Positions 37,392 through 46,507 of a DNA stretch of 64,000 nucleotides are shown piece after piece. Within the stretch, counting starts at the first letter, position 1, and each line of letters opens with the position of its first letter. The translations under genes were made by a program, and so were the position numbers. A model generated the notes under the pieces. That model did not search any database. It was not told where the DNA came from and saw only the letters and a program-made list of their open reading frames with translations. The stretch is from UBA7672 sp963784415 (GTDB lineage: Bacteria > Pseudomonadota > Alphaproteobacteria > Caulobacterales > Hyphomonadaceae): positions 62,001 through 126,000 of the forward strand of contig CAWARK010000004.1 in NCBI GenBank assembly GCA_963784415.1, read 5' to 3'.

Positions 37392-37518
37392 GAGGAGGTC
37401 TCCGTCTTGTTTTTCTTTAGGCCTGCACGAGGCCTGTGCGGCGCGCGAAACTTACCAGTTTCATCCCCGCCGTGAAGGCGCCAGATGCAGTTGAGCTGTC
37501 ATTAAACTGCCGTGCACT

Positions 37519-38736
37519 TCACGCTGCGTCCGCCGCACGCGCCATCGCTTCAAGCCGTGCAACCGGCCATGTTTCCGCCGCCGTCAGCTTCGCGCGCACC
37601 GGCCACAGGCGTGGCGAACACAGGAAGTTGACGCCATCGCGCACGAACCGCGCCGCGTCCTCCGCATGCAGATCGCCCTCGACACTCACCATCACGCCCG
37701 CCGCACGCGCCTGCTCGACGGCTGCCGCAATCCGCGCGAACACGTCGGCCTTCACGCCAGCGTTCAACAACGCCGTCGTCGGCACGCTGAACCCCACCGC
37801 CGCAGGCTGCAGCTTGAGGACGCCGCCGATATCCGGCTCGTTCCAGTTGAGGCCGATGGCGATCCGCCCCACATGCTTCCGCACGGCTCGCATCGCGTCC
37901 TCGAGATAGATGCGCGGATACCCCGGCTCGACACAGCTTATGCGCAGCACGCGATAGCGCGACAGCTTGCGGTCAAATTTCGCCATCGCCTGGACGGCAG
38001 TCAAAAGACTTTGCGGATTGTTCAGCGTCGAGACGTGAACCGCGACGCCCACCACGGCGCGACCGCCGCCGGCATAGAGCGCCTGCATGTCGTGCTCTGA
38101 TGCGATCAGCTTGCGTTCGTCCATCGCGGCATGGCGATGGCTCTCATTGTCCCACACCAGCGGAAATCCCGTCGCCGGATCCAGCGGCGAGATGAACTGC
38201 GTCGCCAGCGCGCCGCGCTGCGCATCCCACAGCGGGATATAGCCCATCGGATATTTGGAAATGGGATAGTTCGACAGCGACTGTTCGCGTGAAGGTTCGC
38301 TACGCGCCGCACGCATCTCCGTCATCATCGCGTTAAACGCCAGGGTAAAATCCTCGAGGCTCATCGCATGGTGCTGAGCGACGATCTGCATGTCGTCGAG
38401 ATCGGGCTCGCCGATGAAGAACGCGTTCAGCTCTTTTGAAATCTGCCGCGCAGTCGTCTCGGCCGCGTAACCGGTAAAATTGCCGAACACGAGCAGGAAG
38501 CCATCGGCCCCGGCGACCAGCACGTCGTCCGGTGCAATTCGCCGCGAGATGAAATACCGCGCCGCCAGGCACACGCGCTCATGCTTCTCGCGCCACTGAT
38601 CGCCATAGCGCGCACGAATTTCTGCGATGCCGATGAACTGGAATTGCGCGACGTCCAGCGTGCTCCGCCCGTTTGCGAGACGGCGGATGCGCTCGGCCAG
38701 ATTGAGGCCGCCTGGCGTGTCGTTCTCTGCGTCCAT
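37519..38736 (-). CDS. Degenerate GGDEF/EAL-like signalling protein
   Basis: The 405-residue product has an N-terminal segment with a nucleotide-cyclase-like beta-hairpin (PDDVLVAGADGFLLVFGNFT) and a C-terminal barrel like EAL domains: YRVLRISCVEPGY, LNWNEPDIGGVLKLQPAAVG, ARAAGVMVSVEGDLHAEDAA, VRDGVNFLCSPRLWP. The EAL triad itself and metal-binding Asp/Glu residues are absent. It is probably a catalytically inactive cyclic-di-GMP effector or scaffold. It shows no membrane segment. Confidence 0.6.
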   Translation of the reverse strand: MDAENDTPGGLNLAERIRRLANGRSTLDVAQFQFIGIAEIRARYGDQWREKHERVCLAARYFISRRIAPDDVLVAGADGFLLVFGNFTGYAAETTARQISKELNAFFIGEPDLDDMQIVAQHHAMSLEDFTLAFNAMMTEMRAARSEPSREQSLSNYPISKYPMGYIPLWDAQRGALATQFISPLDPATGFPLVWDNESHRHAAMDERKLIASEHDMQALYAGGGRAVVGVAVHVSTLNNPQSLLTAVQAMAKFDRKLSRYRVLRISCVEPGYPRIYLEDAMRAVRKHVGRIAIGLNWNEPDIGGVLKLQPAAVGFSVPTTALLNAGVKADVFARIAAAVEQARAAGVMVSVEGDLHAEDAARFVRDGVNFLCSPRLWPVRAKLTAAETWPVARLEAMARAADAA

Positions 38737-38908
38737 TCTCTTCGCTCGGCGTGTGCGCGCCGTCCCCTGCGAAGAAGTCTGCCAAACAAGCGTAGGGGAC
38801 TACTTAAACTGGGTAGGTAAATTTCGCGGAGTGCGCATTAGCCACGAAAACGCGCGGTAAGTTTTCGCTAACCATAGGTGCGAAACGATCACCAGAACAA
38901 AGCGGGCT

Positions 38909-40069
38909 CTATTCGGAGACAAACCCGGCCGGCAGCTTGTGAGCAGATTTCGCGAGCCGGATGAGGTGCTCTTCGAGCTTCAGCGACTGCGTCACAAGGT
39001 TAAAATCCGAGACCGCAAAATCGCGTCCCGCCTGTCCCATCGCCTGTGTCTTCGCTGCATCACCGATCATCCGGCCGAGCCGTTCGGCCAGCGCGGCATC
39101 ATCGTCCTCGTCGACCAGATAGCCCGTCTCGCCATCCTTCACGCACTCGGTGATGCCCGCATGCCGCGTGCCGAGCAGGGCGCACTGGCACAGCATCGCC
39201 TCGACGCAGACCAGCGGCAGACCTTCCGCGTCCCCTGACGATGCGCGCTTCGAGGGCATGCACGCGATCATCGCGCCGGCCCAGAATTGCGGCATCGCAT
39301 CCGCCGGAATCCAGCCCGGCAAGTCCACGCTCACGCCCGCCGCTTTCAGTTGCGCCAGCAGCTGCGCCTTCAGCTCCGTATTGCCATTCTTCGGCGTGTC
39401 GCCCGCCAGCCTGATCGTCCAGCCTTCCAGCTTCGGGCCCAGCCGCGCCAGCGCCTTGATCAGCGTGTCGATGCCCTTCTTCTCGGTCCAGCGTCCGGCA
39501 AAGTGGATCGACTTCGTCTTCTCGCCAGGCGTGAAGCGATAGGGATCGGCAGAGTTGTGATGGACAATCATCTTGTCCTTCGGCGCGCCATGCTTGGCCA
39601 ACTCATCGCGGATGAAACTGGAGCAGGGCAGGATCAACGCCGCCTCACGCCACAGCTTCGCGCGATTGCGATTGTAGGGCCGCAGCGGATTGTTCGCCGT
39701 GTTGGTCGTCTTGGTCGCGTCGCCGCCGTAGTAGGTGACGACCAGCGGAATGTTCAGCTTGCGCGCCAGCGGCAACGCATAAGCGCCCGACTTGCCGAAA
39801 TGCGCATGGATCGCGACGGGCTTTTCCGCTTGGCACCGCTTCAGCAGCTTGTCCGACACTAGTCCAAGCTGCTTGAACCCCATCTCGCCGAGCGGCCCAT
39901 GAAATTCGCCCAGCTCGAAAGACCGCATGCCCTCCGGCGCCGGCCCGCGATGCTCATGCCCGATGAACACCGGCTCGAGTTTCGAGAACGCCGTATAGCT
40001 CCGGTGCACGAAGCTCTCCGACGGCGTGAACATCTTGTCGGCGTAAGCGAGGATAACGGGACGCGTCAT
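38909..40069 (-). CDS. GT4-family glycosyltransferase
   Basis: The 386-residue product has a GT-B fold. N-terminal landmark: IHAHFGKSGAYALPLARKLN. The donor-binding half has HFAGRWTEKKGIDTLIKALA, LPGWIPADAMPQFWAGA and the E-x7-E-like segment SSGDAEGLPLVCVEAMLCQC. Enzymes with this HAHFG signature act in exopolysaccharide and capsule synthesis. The stop of galE overlaps its ATG by four bases, so the two genes are coupled, which fits UDP-galactose supply. Confidence 0.92.
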   Translation of the reverse strand: MTRPVILAYADKMFTPSESFVHRSYTAFSKLEPVFIGHEHRGPAPEGMRSFELGEFHGPLGEMGFKQLGLVSDKLLKRCQAEKPVAIHAHFGKSGAYALPLARKLNIPLVVTYYGGDATKTTNTANNPLRPYNRNRAKLWREAALILPCSSFIRDELAKHGAPKDKMIVHHNSADPYRFTPGEKTKSIHFAGRWTEKKGIDTLIKALARLGPKLEGWTIRLAGDTPKNGNTELKAQLLAQLKAAGVSVDLPGWIPADAMPQFWAGAMIACMPSKRASSGDAEGLPLVCVEAMLCQCALLGTRHAGITECVKDGETGYLVDEDDDAALAERLGRMIGDAAKTQAMGQAGRDFAVSDFNLVTQSLKLEEHLIRLAKSAHKLPAGFVSE

Positions 40070-41070
40070 TTCTTATCCAGGTCATTGCCTGCCGTGCGCA
40101 GGCCGTCGTGCTTCTGCCACGCCCACGCGTCGCGCATCAGTGTCTGCAGGTCCGATCGGCTCGCGCGCCACCCCAGCACACGTTCCGCCTTTGCATTGCT
40201 TGCGATCAGGCTCGGCGGATCGCCCGGGCGCGGCGCGCCGAATTTCCGCTCGATCCTGCCCCCCGTCACGCTCTCGATCGCGGCGATCAGGTCGAGAATG
40301 CTCGCGCCCCTGCCGGTCGACAGGTTGAAGACATCGCTGCCGCGCCCGGCCTCAAGATGGTTCACCGCGTTGATGTGCGCATCGGCGAGATCATTGACGT
40401 GCACATAGTCGCGCACGCACGTGCCATCGGGCGTCGGGAAGTCGGAACCATTGATCGTGAACACGAACCCGCCATCCGTCGCGCCGCGCAAGGCGAGGGG
40501 GATCACGTGCGGCTCGGGGTCATGCCGCTCGCCGATCTCCAGCTCAGGGTCCGAACCCGCCGCATTGAAATAGCGCAGGATCACACTCTCGATCCCCGCA
40601 ACACGACCGACATCGCGGATCACCTGTTCCGCCATCATCTTCGACCGGCCATAGGGATTGATCGGCGCCTGCGGCGTCTCTTCGGTGATGATGTCCGACA
40701 CGACGCCATAGGTCGCACAACTGGACGAGAACACGATCCGTTTGACGCCCGCCGCCTGCATCGCCCGCAACAGGCTCAGCGTGCCCTCGACATTGATCCG
40801 GTAATAGAGATCCGGCTTCGCGATCGATTCCGCGATGTAGGCCACGGCCGCAAAATGCACGACCGTCTCCGGCCTGTGCTGCTTCAGCGCCGCCGTCAGC
40901 TTGTCCGTGTCGAGAATGTCGCCCTCGACCAGCGGACCCCACTTCACGAAGTCCGCCCACCCGCGCGACAGGTTGTCGTAAACCACGACGTCGCGCCCCG
41001 CCCGGGCGAAGCTCTTGCTGGCATGAGCGCCGACAAAGCCCGCCCCACCGGTGATAAAGACTGGGCCCAA
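40066..41070 (-). CDS. galE: UDP-glucose 4-epimerase
   Basis: The product has about 334 residues (extended SDR). The NAD site is VFITGGAGFVGAHASKSFAR; the active site is SSSCATYG with the Ser and the YxxxK pair in INPYGRSKMMAEQ. ILRYFNAAGSDPELEIGERH and the family phrase TCVRDYVHVNDLADAHINAV follow. It interconverts UDP-glucose and UDP-galactose. Start is TTG: 41070 fits the family start; another TTG at 41133 adds 21 residues. It is the first gene of a pair with the GT4 gene. Confidence 0.94.
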   Translation of the reverse strand: MGPVFITGGAGFVGAHASKSFARAGRDVVVYDNLSRGWADFVKWGPLVEGDILDTDKLTAALKQHRPETVVHFAAVAYIAESIAKPDLYYRINVEGTLSLLRAMQAAGVKRIVFSSSCATYGVVSDIITEETPQAPINPYGRSKMMAEQVIRDVGRVAGIESVILRYFNAAGSDPELEIGERHDPEPHVIPLALRGATDGGFVFTINGSDFPTPDGTCVRDYVHVNDLADAHINAVNHLEAGRGSDVFNLSTGRGASILDLIAAIESVTGGRIERKFGAPRPGDPPSLIASNAKAERVLGWRASRSDLQTLMRDAWAWQKHDGLRTAGNDLDKK

Positions 41071-41192
41071 GGCGTTTTGTCCCTGTTTTCCTGCGATATT
41101 GCAGGCGTTATCCTGTATTCGACGCCTAATCAAACAGCGGTTGTGGCAGGGCGGCTTCCCGTCTAGTTTCCGCGCGCTTTCCGGAGACTGTA

Positions 41193-42456
41193 ATGTCCTA
41201 TCGCCTGTTCGGCGCCGAGACCTCGGCCTATTCCACCAAGATGCGGTCCTACCTCAAGTACAAGGGCGTCGCCTTTGACTGGACGCCCCGCACCGAGGAA
41301 ACCGAGGAAGAGCTGAAGCGCGTCTCCCGCTTCCCGACGCTGCCCGGTTCTGGTCACCGCATCCGGCTTTGCGGTCCACGACACCACCCCGATGATGGAA
41401 GCGCTCGAGGCCGACAGCCCCGAACCCTCCGCCATGCCGGCCGATCCCGCGCTCGCCTTCCTCGTCTGCGTGCTCGAGGAATATGCCGACGCCTGGCTCG
41501 CCAAGACCGTCTTCCACTACCGCTGGACCCGCAAGAAGGACCAGCGCCTCGCCGCCCAGCGTTCGATCGACGATTACTACGTCACGACGCAGGTTCCCGA
41601 TCGCAAGGCCGCCGAGGATCGCGCCATCGAGACCATGGGCGCCCAGCTCAAGACGATGCAGCTCGAAGGCGAGCTCGGCGACGCGCTCGAAAAATCGCTC
41701 AAGCGTTTCGTCCGCCTGCTCGACGAGCATCTGAAGAAGCACCTCTTCATCTTCGGCGAGCGTCCCTCGATGGCCGACTTCGCCATCGCCGGCCAGCTGA
41801 TCCAGATGATGAAGGATCCGACGCCCGCAAAAGTCATCGAGAAGGAAGGCCCCTTCGTCGTCAAATGGTGCGAGTTCATGGCCGCGCCGACCGCCTCGGG
41901 TCCGTTCGCCGCGCTCGACGATCTCAAGGAAACGCTCACGCCCATCTTCAAGGATGATCTCGGCGTGTTCTTCCTGCGCTGGGCTGCCGAGAACCTCGAA
42001 AGCTCGCTCGCCGGCGCGGAGACCTTCACCGTCACGCTCGGCAAGGACGATGTCGCTCTCGCGCCGCTGCGCTCAGCTGCGCGCTCCTTCCGCGAGCTGC
42101 GCCGCAAATTCGTCGGCGCGCAGGCGATCGAAGCGCTGAAGGCCTTCACCGACAGCGCGGAAGCCACGGTCTACCTGCTGCGTCCGCAGCGCGTGGACGT
42201 GGCGCCAGCGCCCGCTGCCCCCGCTGAAACGGCCGAAGCTGCTGCTCCCGAAGCCGGCGACAGCGAAGCTGGCGAAGCCAAGAGCGGCAAACGCCGTCGC
42301 CGTCGCCGTCGTGGCGGCCGTGATCGTGCCGAAGGCGGCGCTGCAGAAACGTCTGCCGATGCCGGTGGCGATGACACAGCCGACGATGGCGACAACGCTC
42401 CTGAAGATGTCAGCGAGCCCGTCGCCGCGGCCGCTGACGATGCCGCCGAGGACTAG
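41193..42456 (+). CDS. Glutathione S-transferase-like protein with Arg-rich, acidic C-terminal tail (frameshifted)
   Basis: The corrected product has about 420 residues. The N-terminal thioredoxin-like half (MSYRLFGAETSAYSTKMRSY, KVPT-type PTLP) and helical half (PSMADFAIAGQLIQMMKDPT) fit the GST fold, without a clear catalytic residue. The frame breaks at 41342-41348 (CCCGGTT) and resumes at VLVTASGFAVHDTTPMMEAL. After residue 320 comes an unusual tail: Ala/Pro-rich, then GKRRRRRRRGGRDR, then Asp/Ala-rich to the end. The Arg block could bind RNA or anionic lipid. The tail is not part of known GSTs. Confidence 0.82.
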
Positions 42457-42479
42457 GACAGGGTTCGGGGGCGCAAACG

Positions 42480-43106
42480 ATGGATGAGATTCTGCAAGCG
42501 CCCGCGACCTATTCGCTGATCGCTGCGAACGTCATCCTGTCGTTCCTCGCCTTCGGCAATGTCCGTCTGCTCGACCGGCTGCTGTTCGACATGAACCGCA
42601 TCCGCCGGTTCAACGAATGGTATCGCTGGGTTACGTCGGCCTTCATCCACGGCGACCCGTTCCACCTCTTCATGAACATGCTGGCCCTCTATTTCATGGG
42701 CCCCGTCCTCGAATACACGGCGGGCACGACCGGCTTCATGCTGATCTATGTCGCATCCCTCATTGCCGGTTCTGCCTGGACCTTCATGGAGCACTATCGC
42801 GATCCGAATTACCGCGCGCTCGGCGCATCCGGCGCCGTCTCGGGCATCACCACCGCCGCCGCCGTCTTCTACCCCTTCGCGCAGATCTACGTCTTCTTCG
42901 CGCTGCCGATGCCGCTCTGCGTCTTTGCACTCTGCTACATCGGTTATTCGATCTGGGCCTCGCGCACCGGCCTCCGCGACGGCATCGGCCACGCCGCGCA
43001 CCTTGGTGGCGCGCTGATGGGCGTGGCCATCGTCTGCCTGTTCTGGCCCGCAGCCCCAGAGCGCGCCTGGCAGCAATTTCTCGCGACGCTGCCGACCTCT
43101 CTCTGA
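42480..43106 (+). CDS. Rhomboid-family intramembrane serine protease
   Basis: The 208-residue, six-helix membrane protein carries the family features: YRWVTSAFIHGDPFHLFMNM in the first helix-loop, the catalytic Ser in LGASGAVSGITT, and the catalytic His in IGHAAHLGGALMG. It cleaves membrane-anchored proteins within the bilayer. It starts 24 bp after the GST-like gene and is probably co-transcribed with it. Confidence 0.94.
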   Translation: MDEILQAPATYSLIAANVILSFLAFGNVRLLDRLLFDMNRIRRFNEWYRWVTSAFIHGDPFHLFMNMLALYFMGPVLEYTAGTTGFMLIYVASLIAGSAWTFMEHYRDPNYRALGASGAVSGITTAAAVFYPFAQIYVFFALPMPLCVFALCYIGYSIWASRTGLRDGIGHAAHLGGALMGVAIVCLFWPAAPERAWQQFLATLPTSL

Positions 43107-43192
43107 GGTTTTCGCAAAAAACGCAATTGTCCTCAGTCCCCCACGACGACCGCCTCTCATTCTGCTAAGGCTGCGGAAAAGGGGAGAATCGC

Positions 43193-43534
43193 ATGATCCG
43201 TATTTCAGTCGCCGTTGTCGCGTTCCTGGGCCTCGCAAGCCTCACCGCCTGTGGCGCGGGTGGAAGCGAGTTTGTCACCAAAGCTACCGCCGCGTGCGTC
43301 AAGGAACAGGGCGAGGCGTCCGCCGCCAAATGCGGCTGCCAGGCGCGCATCGTCGAATCGGCGCTCAACGACAAGGAAAAGAAATTCCTGCTCGCCACGA
43401 TCAACGCGTCGGACATGAGCCCGGAAGCGGGCATGAAGGCGCTCACCGACTCGGGCCTCACCCTCACCGACATGGTTGCGATCGGTACGAAGATGCAGAC
43501 CGTCGGAACCCGCGCCGAGACCGAGTGCAAATAA
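43193..43534 (+). CDS. Small Cys-rich lipoprotein
   Basis: The 113-residue product has a lipoprotein signal (MIRISVAVVAFLGLASLTAC). The mature part has Cys in TAACVKEQG, KCGCQARI and at the C-terminal TECK, spaced so that disulfides are possible. The body is helical. The strong terminator at 43573-43606 makes it a single-gene unit. Family not recognised. Confidence 0.78.
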   Translation: MIRISVAVVAFLGLASLTACGAGGSEFVTKATAACVKEQGEASAAKCGCQARIVESALNDKEKKFLLATINASDMSPEAGMKALTDSGLTLTDMVAIGTKMQTVGTRAETECK

Positions 43535-43572
43535 ACCTGCGCTTTACGCAGCGCATCAAGGCACAAACGAAA

Positions 43573-43606
43573 AGCGGCGCGCCCCTTGGGACGCGCCGCT
43601 CTCTTT
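43573..43606 (+). terminator. Rho-independent terminator
   Basis: A perfect 9-bp stem (AGCGGCGCG / CGCGCCGCT) and 10-nt loop is followed by CTCTTT, about 40 bp after the lipoprotein stop. Confidence 0.8.
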
Positions 43607-43748
43607 GGTGGGATCCAGCCCCGCCGTTCCGGGGGGAGGGGAAGAAGGCCAGGCGGCTCACCACACATTCGCTGCACTAGTCAGCGGACAGGCATTTCAG
43701 ATCGGCATTGCCATCCGCTGATTCAAGGGGTCGTCAAAAGAGACGTCG

Positions 43749-44225
43749 TTACGCCGCAGAAGCCTTCGACTTGCCGCCTTCGATCACCTGCGGCTTGGAG
43801 GTCTCGCCGATGGAAATCTTGCGGGGTTTCATGGCTTCCGGCAGCTCGCGCTTCAGCTCGATGCGAAGCAGGCCGTTCTGGAGTTTGGCGCCGCTGACCA
43901 CAACGTGATCGGCGAGCTGGAAGCGGCGGATAAAGCCGCGCTCCGCAATCCCGCGATGCAGGAATTTGCGATCAACCTCACCGCCGTCTTTCTTGCCGAC
44001 GACAACCAGCTGGCCTTCCTTCACTTCAAGATCGAGGTCGCCTTCGCCGAAGCCGGCCACGGCCAGTTCGATCGCGTAGGCGTTTTCGTCCTCGATGGAC
44101 TGCTCGATATTGTAGGGCGGATAGCCTTGCACGCCATCAAGGCGTTGCGCCGTGTCGATCAGGCTTGCCAGCCGGTCGAAGCCAACGACGGTGCGGTACA
44201 TGGGGGAAAAATCGAAAGAGCTCAT
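43749..44225 (-). CDS. Small heat-shock protein Hsp20 (IbpA-like)
   Basis: The 158-residue product starts MSSFDFSPMYRTVVGFDRLA, as in alphaproteobacterial IbpA. It has the alpha-crystallin core: NAYAIELAVAGFGEGDLDLE, LVVVGKKDGGEVDRKFLHRG, RGFIRRFQLADHVVVSGAKL and the conserved LxIELKRELPE end. It holds unfolded proteins for later DnaK/ClpB refolding. A thermometer-like hairpin lies over its ribosome site. CTTGAC about 185 bp upstream could be a sigma-32 -35 box, but no clear -10 follows. Confidence 0.94.
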   Translation of the reverse strand: MSSFDFSPMYRTVVGFDRLASLIDTAQRLDGVQGYPPYNIEQSIEDENAYAIELAVAGFGEGDLDLEVKEGQLVVVGKKDGGEVDRKFLHRGIAERGFIRRFQLADHVVVSGAKLQNGLLRIELKRELPEAMKPRKISIGETSKPQVIEGGKSKASAA

Positions 44226-44228
44226 TCT

Positions 44229-44247
44229 CTGTCCTCGTAAGCAACAG
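44229..44247 (-). promoter_or_regulatory. ROSE-like RNA thermometer hairpin at the Hsp20 ribosome site
   Basis: Transcribed from the minus strand, CTGTTGCTTACGAGGACAG folds so that the TTGCT part faces the AGGA of the ribosome site, three bases before the ATG. ROSE elements use this U(U/C)GCU-against-AGGA pairing and control small heat-shock genes of alphaproteobacteria. The stem is short (four outer pairs plus the mismatched core) and only predicted by eye. Confidence 0.5.
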
Positions 44248-44462
44248 GCTGCCCAGGACCCCACAAAGTGTGAGCTGCAGCAGCTTTGATTGACGTTCGA
44301 AGCCCGTTCACGGCGCCACCTCTTGGTCTGCGCCTCGGTCTCCAAGGCCCGCCGGAGCAGCGCCTCGTTCAATCAGTTGGGAACGCATCAGCGGGTGGTC
44401 AAGTGACCTCAAGTCGATAAAGTCACTCCGGGAATCGACGTCACACACGCGGGAATAATTTC

Positions 44463-45386
44463 ATGAAATCAGGCCATTTTCTCGTGTCCCTTGCCGCCCT
44501 CGGGCTGGCGGCCGCCTGTGGCGGGGAGGCCGCAGCGCCTGCCGCCACATCTGCGCCGGAAGCGCCGAAGGTCGCAGAAGGCAGTCTCGACTGGGCCGTC
44601 GCCGGCGCCTGGCGTCTCGACAAGGAGCGCGCACGCGACCCCTACCGCCATCCCGTCGAAACGCTGAAATTCTTCGGCATCAAGCCGTCCGACACCGTCG
44701 TCGAACTCGCTCCTGGCGGCGGCTGGTTCACCGCCATCCTCGGGCCCTACCTGATGAAGGGCGGCGGCCAGCTCTATGCCGCCAACGTCGATCCGGAATC
44801 CTCCGAAGGCGCCCGCACCAATGTCGACAACTATCGCGCGGCCTTCGTCGAGCACCCCGAAACCTACGGCAAGATCACGCTCACCGTCGCCTCGCGCACC
44901 AGCACGGGCATCGCGCCGGATGGGTCGGCCGATGCCGTTCTCACCTTCCGCAATGTCCACAACTGGATGGCGGGCGGTTACGCCGACAAGATTTTTGCCG
45001 ACGCCTTCCGTGCGCTGAAACCCGGCGGCGTCTTCGGCGTGGAAGAACACCGTCTTCCGTCCGCACGCGACCAGAGCCTCACGGCATCGACCGGCTATGT
45101 CCTCGAAAGCTATGTGATCCAGCTCGCCGAGAATGCCGGCTTCGTTCTCGAGGAAGCGTCCGAGATCAACGCCAATCCGAAGGACAATGCAGATCATCCG
45201 CTCGGCGTCTGGATGCTGCCGCCCACGCTCGACAAGCCCGAGCCCGGCACGCCGGAAGCGGCGACCTATGACGAGGCCAAGTACAAGGCCATCGGCGAAA
45301 GCGACCGCATGACGCTCCGCTTCCGCAAGCCGGCCGCTGCGCCAGCGGGGCCTGCAGAAGCGCCCGCCACACCGCCGCCGGGCTGA
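44463..45386 (+). CDS. Exported class I SAM methyltransferase-like lipoprotein
   Basis: The 307-residue product begins with a lipoprotein signal (MKSGHFLVSLAALGLAAACG). The Rossmann core follows: TVVELAPGGGWFTAILGPYL (SAM motif I), YAANVDPESSEG and ADAVLTFRNVHNWMAGGYAD. The Gly-rich motif is intact, yet SAM is not expected outside the cytosol. Such exported methyltransferase-like proteins (COG4798 type) occur in several proteobacteria with unknown roles. The tail is Pro/Ala-rich. It is divergent from hsp20. Confidence 0.85.
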   Translation: MKSGHFLVSLAALGLAAACGGEAAAPAATSAPEAPKVAEGSLDWAVAGAWRLDKERARDPYRHPVETLKFFGIKPSDTVVELAPGGGWFTAILGPYLMKGGGQLYAANVDPESSEGARTNVDNYRAAFVEHPETYGKITLTVASRTSTGIAPDGSADAVLTFRNVHNWMAGGYADKIFADAFRALKPGGVFGVEEHRLPSARDQSLTASTGYVLESYVIQLAENAGFVLEEASEINANPKDNADHPLGVWMLPPTLDKPEPGTPEAATYDEAKYKAIGESDRMTLRFRKPAAAPAGPAEAPATPPPG

Positions 45387-45405
45387 GCCATGGAAAACTG
45401 AGGAC

Positions 45406-46107
45406 ATGGAAAACTGGGGTCTCGAAACCTGGCTGGCTGTCGGCTCCGCCGCGCTCGCCATCGCGTCCTTCGTGCTCAACTGGCGCATCGTCAATCGCCA
45501 GATGACGATGCAGTTCGAAAGCCTGAAGGCGCAGATGGACGCCGACATGCTGTCGTGGGCGCACGAGGCCTCTGACGCGCTCTCCGAAGGCATCCTCCTC
45601 GCACGCGGTCGAGGATCATGCTTCCACCCGGACGAGATGCGCGTGCGCCGCCTCGGCGCCGCCCAACGCCTGTCATCGCTCGCCGATCGCGGCCGTCTCT
45701 TCTTCCCGAACCACGCGCCCGATAGCCACGGCGCCGACCGCGAGGCCGCCTTCAAGGGTTTCCGCCCGCCCATCCTCGATACGGTCGTCTTCGGCTACTA
45801 CCAGCTCGATCGCCTCGACTGCGATGGCGCAGCCCCGGACACCGACGCTGCCGACTACCTCACCCGCTGCCGCCGCCTCCTGATCAGCGAACTCCAGCAA
45901 GCCATCGATCCCCGCCGCCGCGGCCAGATGCTCACCCGCCTCTCGAAGAACCGCCGCGAGGGCGGGGGCTCCGACTTCAAGGCCGCCGCCGACCTCGGCG
46001 AATCCCTCGAAGCCCGCTTCCCCGGCGTCCTCATCCACCGCCGCGACGCCGCCTGGATCGCCGAACGCGAAGCCGCGCTGAGGCCTCCCGCACGCAAGCG
46101 GATCTGA
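45406..46107 (+). CDS. Single-pass membrane protein of unknown function
   Basis: The 233-residue product has one N-terminal membrane helix (WLAVGSAALAIASFVLNWRI). A short coiled-coil-like segment (NRQMTMQFESLKAQMDADML) and a cytoplasmic helical domain follow, with SFHP-type and LDTVVFGYYQLDRLD stretches. The C-terminus is rich in Arg. I do not recognise it. The ATG lies 19 bp after the exported methyltransferase stop, so the two may form an operon. Confidence 0.7.
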   Translation: MENWGLETWLAVGSAALAIASFVLNWRIVNRQMTMQFESLKAQMDADMLSWAHEASDALSEGILLARGRGSCFHPDEMRVRRLGAAQRLSSLADRGRLFFPNHAPDSHGADREAAFKGFRPPILDTVVFGYYQLDRLDCDGAAPDTDAADYLTRCRRLLISELQQAIDPRRRGQMLTRLSKNRREGGGSDFKAAADLGESLEARFPGVLIHRRDAAWIAEREAALRPPARKRI

Positions 46108-46146
46108 CGGCACGTCTCCGCAGAATGGAAACGGGCCCCTTGGCCC

Positions 46147-46260
46147 GTGTTCCCGGCGAAGGCCGGGATCCAGTCTTTGCACGCAGCGCAAACCCAACAC
46201 CCAGCCCCTCGCTGTCATTCCGGCCGAAGCCCGAAGGGCGCAGAGCCGGAACCCAGGGCC
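46147..46260. repeat. REP-type palindromes upstream of element copy 2
   Basis: TTCCCGGCGAAGGCCGGGAT at about 46150 and a second, longer inverted pair (CATTCCGGCCGAAG ... CGGAACCC, 46216-46254) lie in the 246-bp gap after the membrane protein gene. They are of the same kind as those at 10871 and 61758. Confidence 0.7.
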
Positions 46261-46353
46261 CCCAAGCACCGGTGGTCGTAGCCCCTGGGTTCCGGGTCTG
46301 CGACGCTCCGCGTCTCCGCCCGGAATGACATCGAGAGATCGCTGGAGCGCGCC

Positions 46354-46507
46354 CCGAGTTACGCCTCATTTTGTTGGATGAGATTCGCACTTATCCAACA
46401 GCCCGCTTTTCCGCGTCGTCCAGCAATCTCAATGACTTGCGCGAAAAATAGGGTGGATTGGCGATCGGCAAATCGGCCGGGCTCCAGACGCACGTATAGT
46501 CACACCC
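46354..46507 (+). repeat. 153-bp conserved element, copy 2
   Basis: It keeps GAGTTACGCCTCATTTTGTT, a TGTTGGAT / ATCCAACA hairpin, CAATCTCAATGACTTGCG, GGCAAATCGGCCGGGCTCC and TATAGT 7 nt before the position of the start codon. The length is 154 bp. That position holds ACG instead of ATG. Confidence 0.8.
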
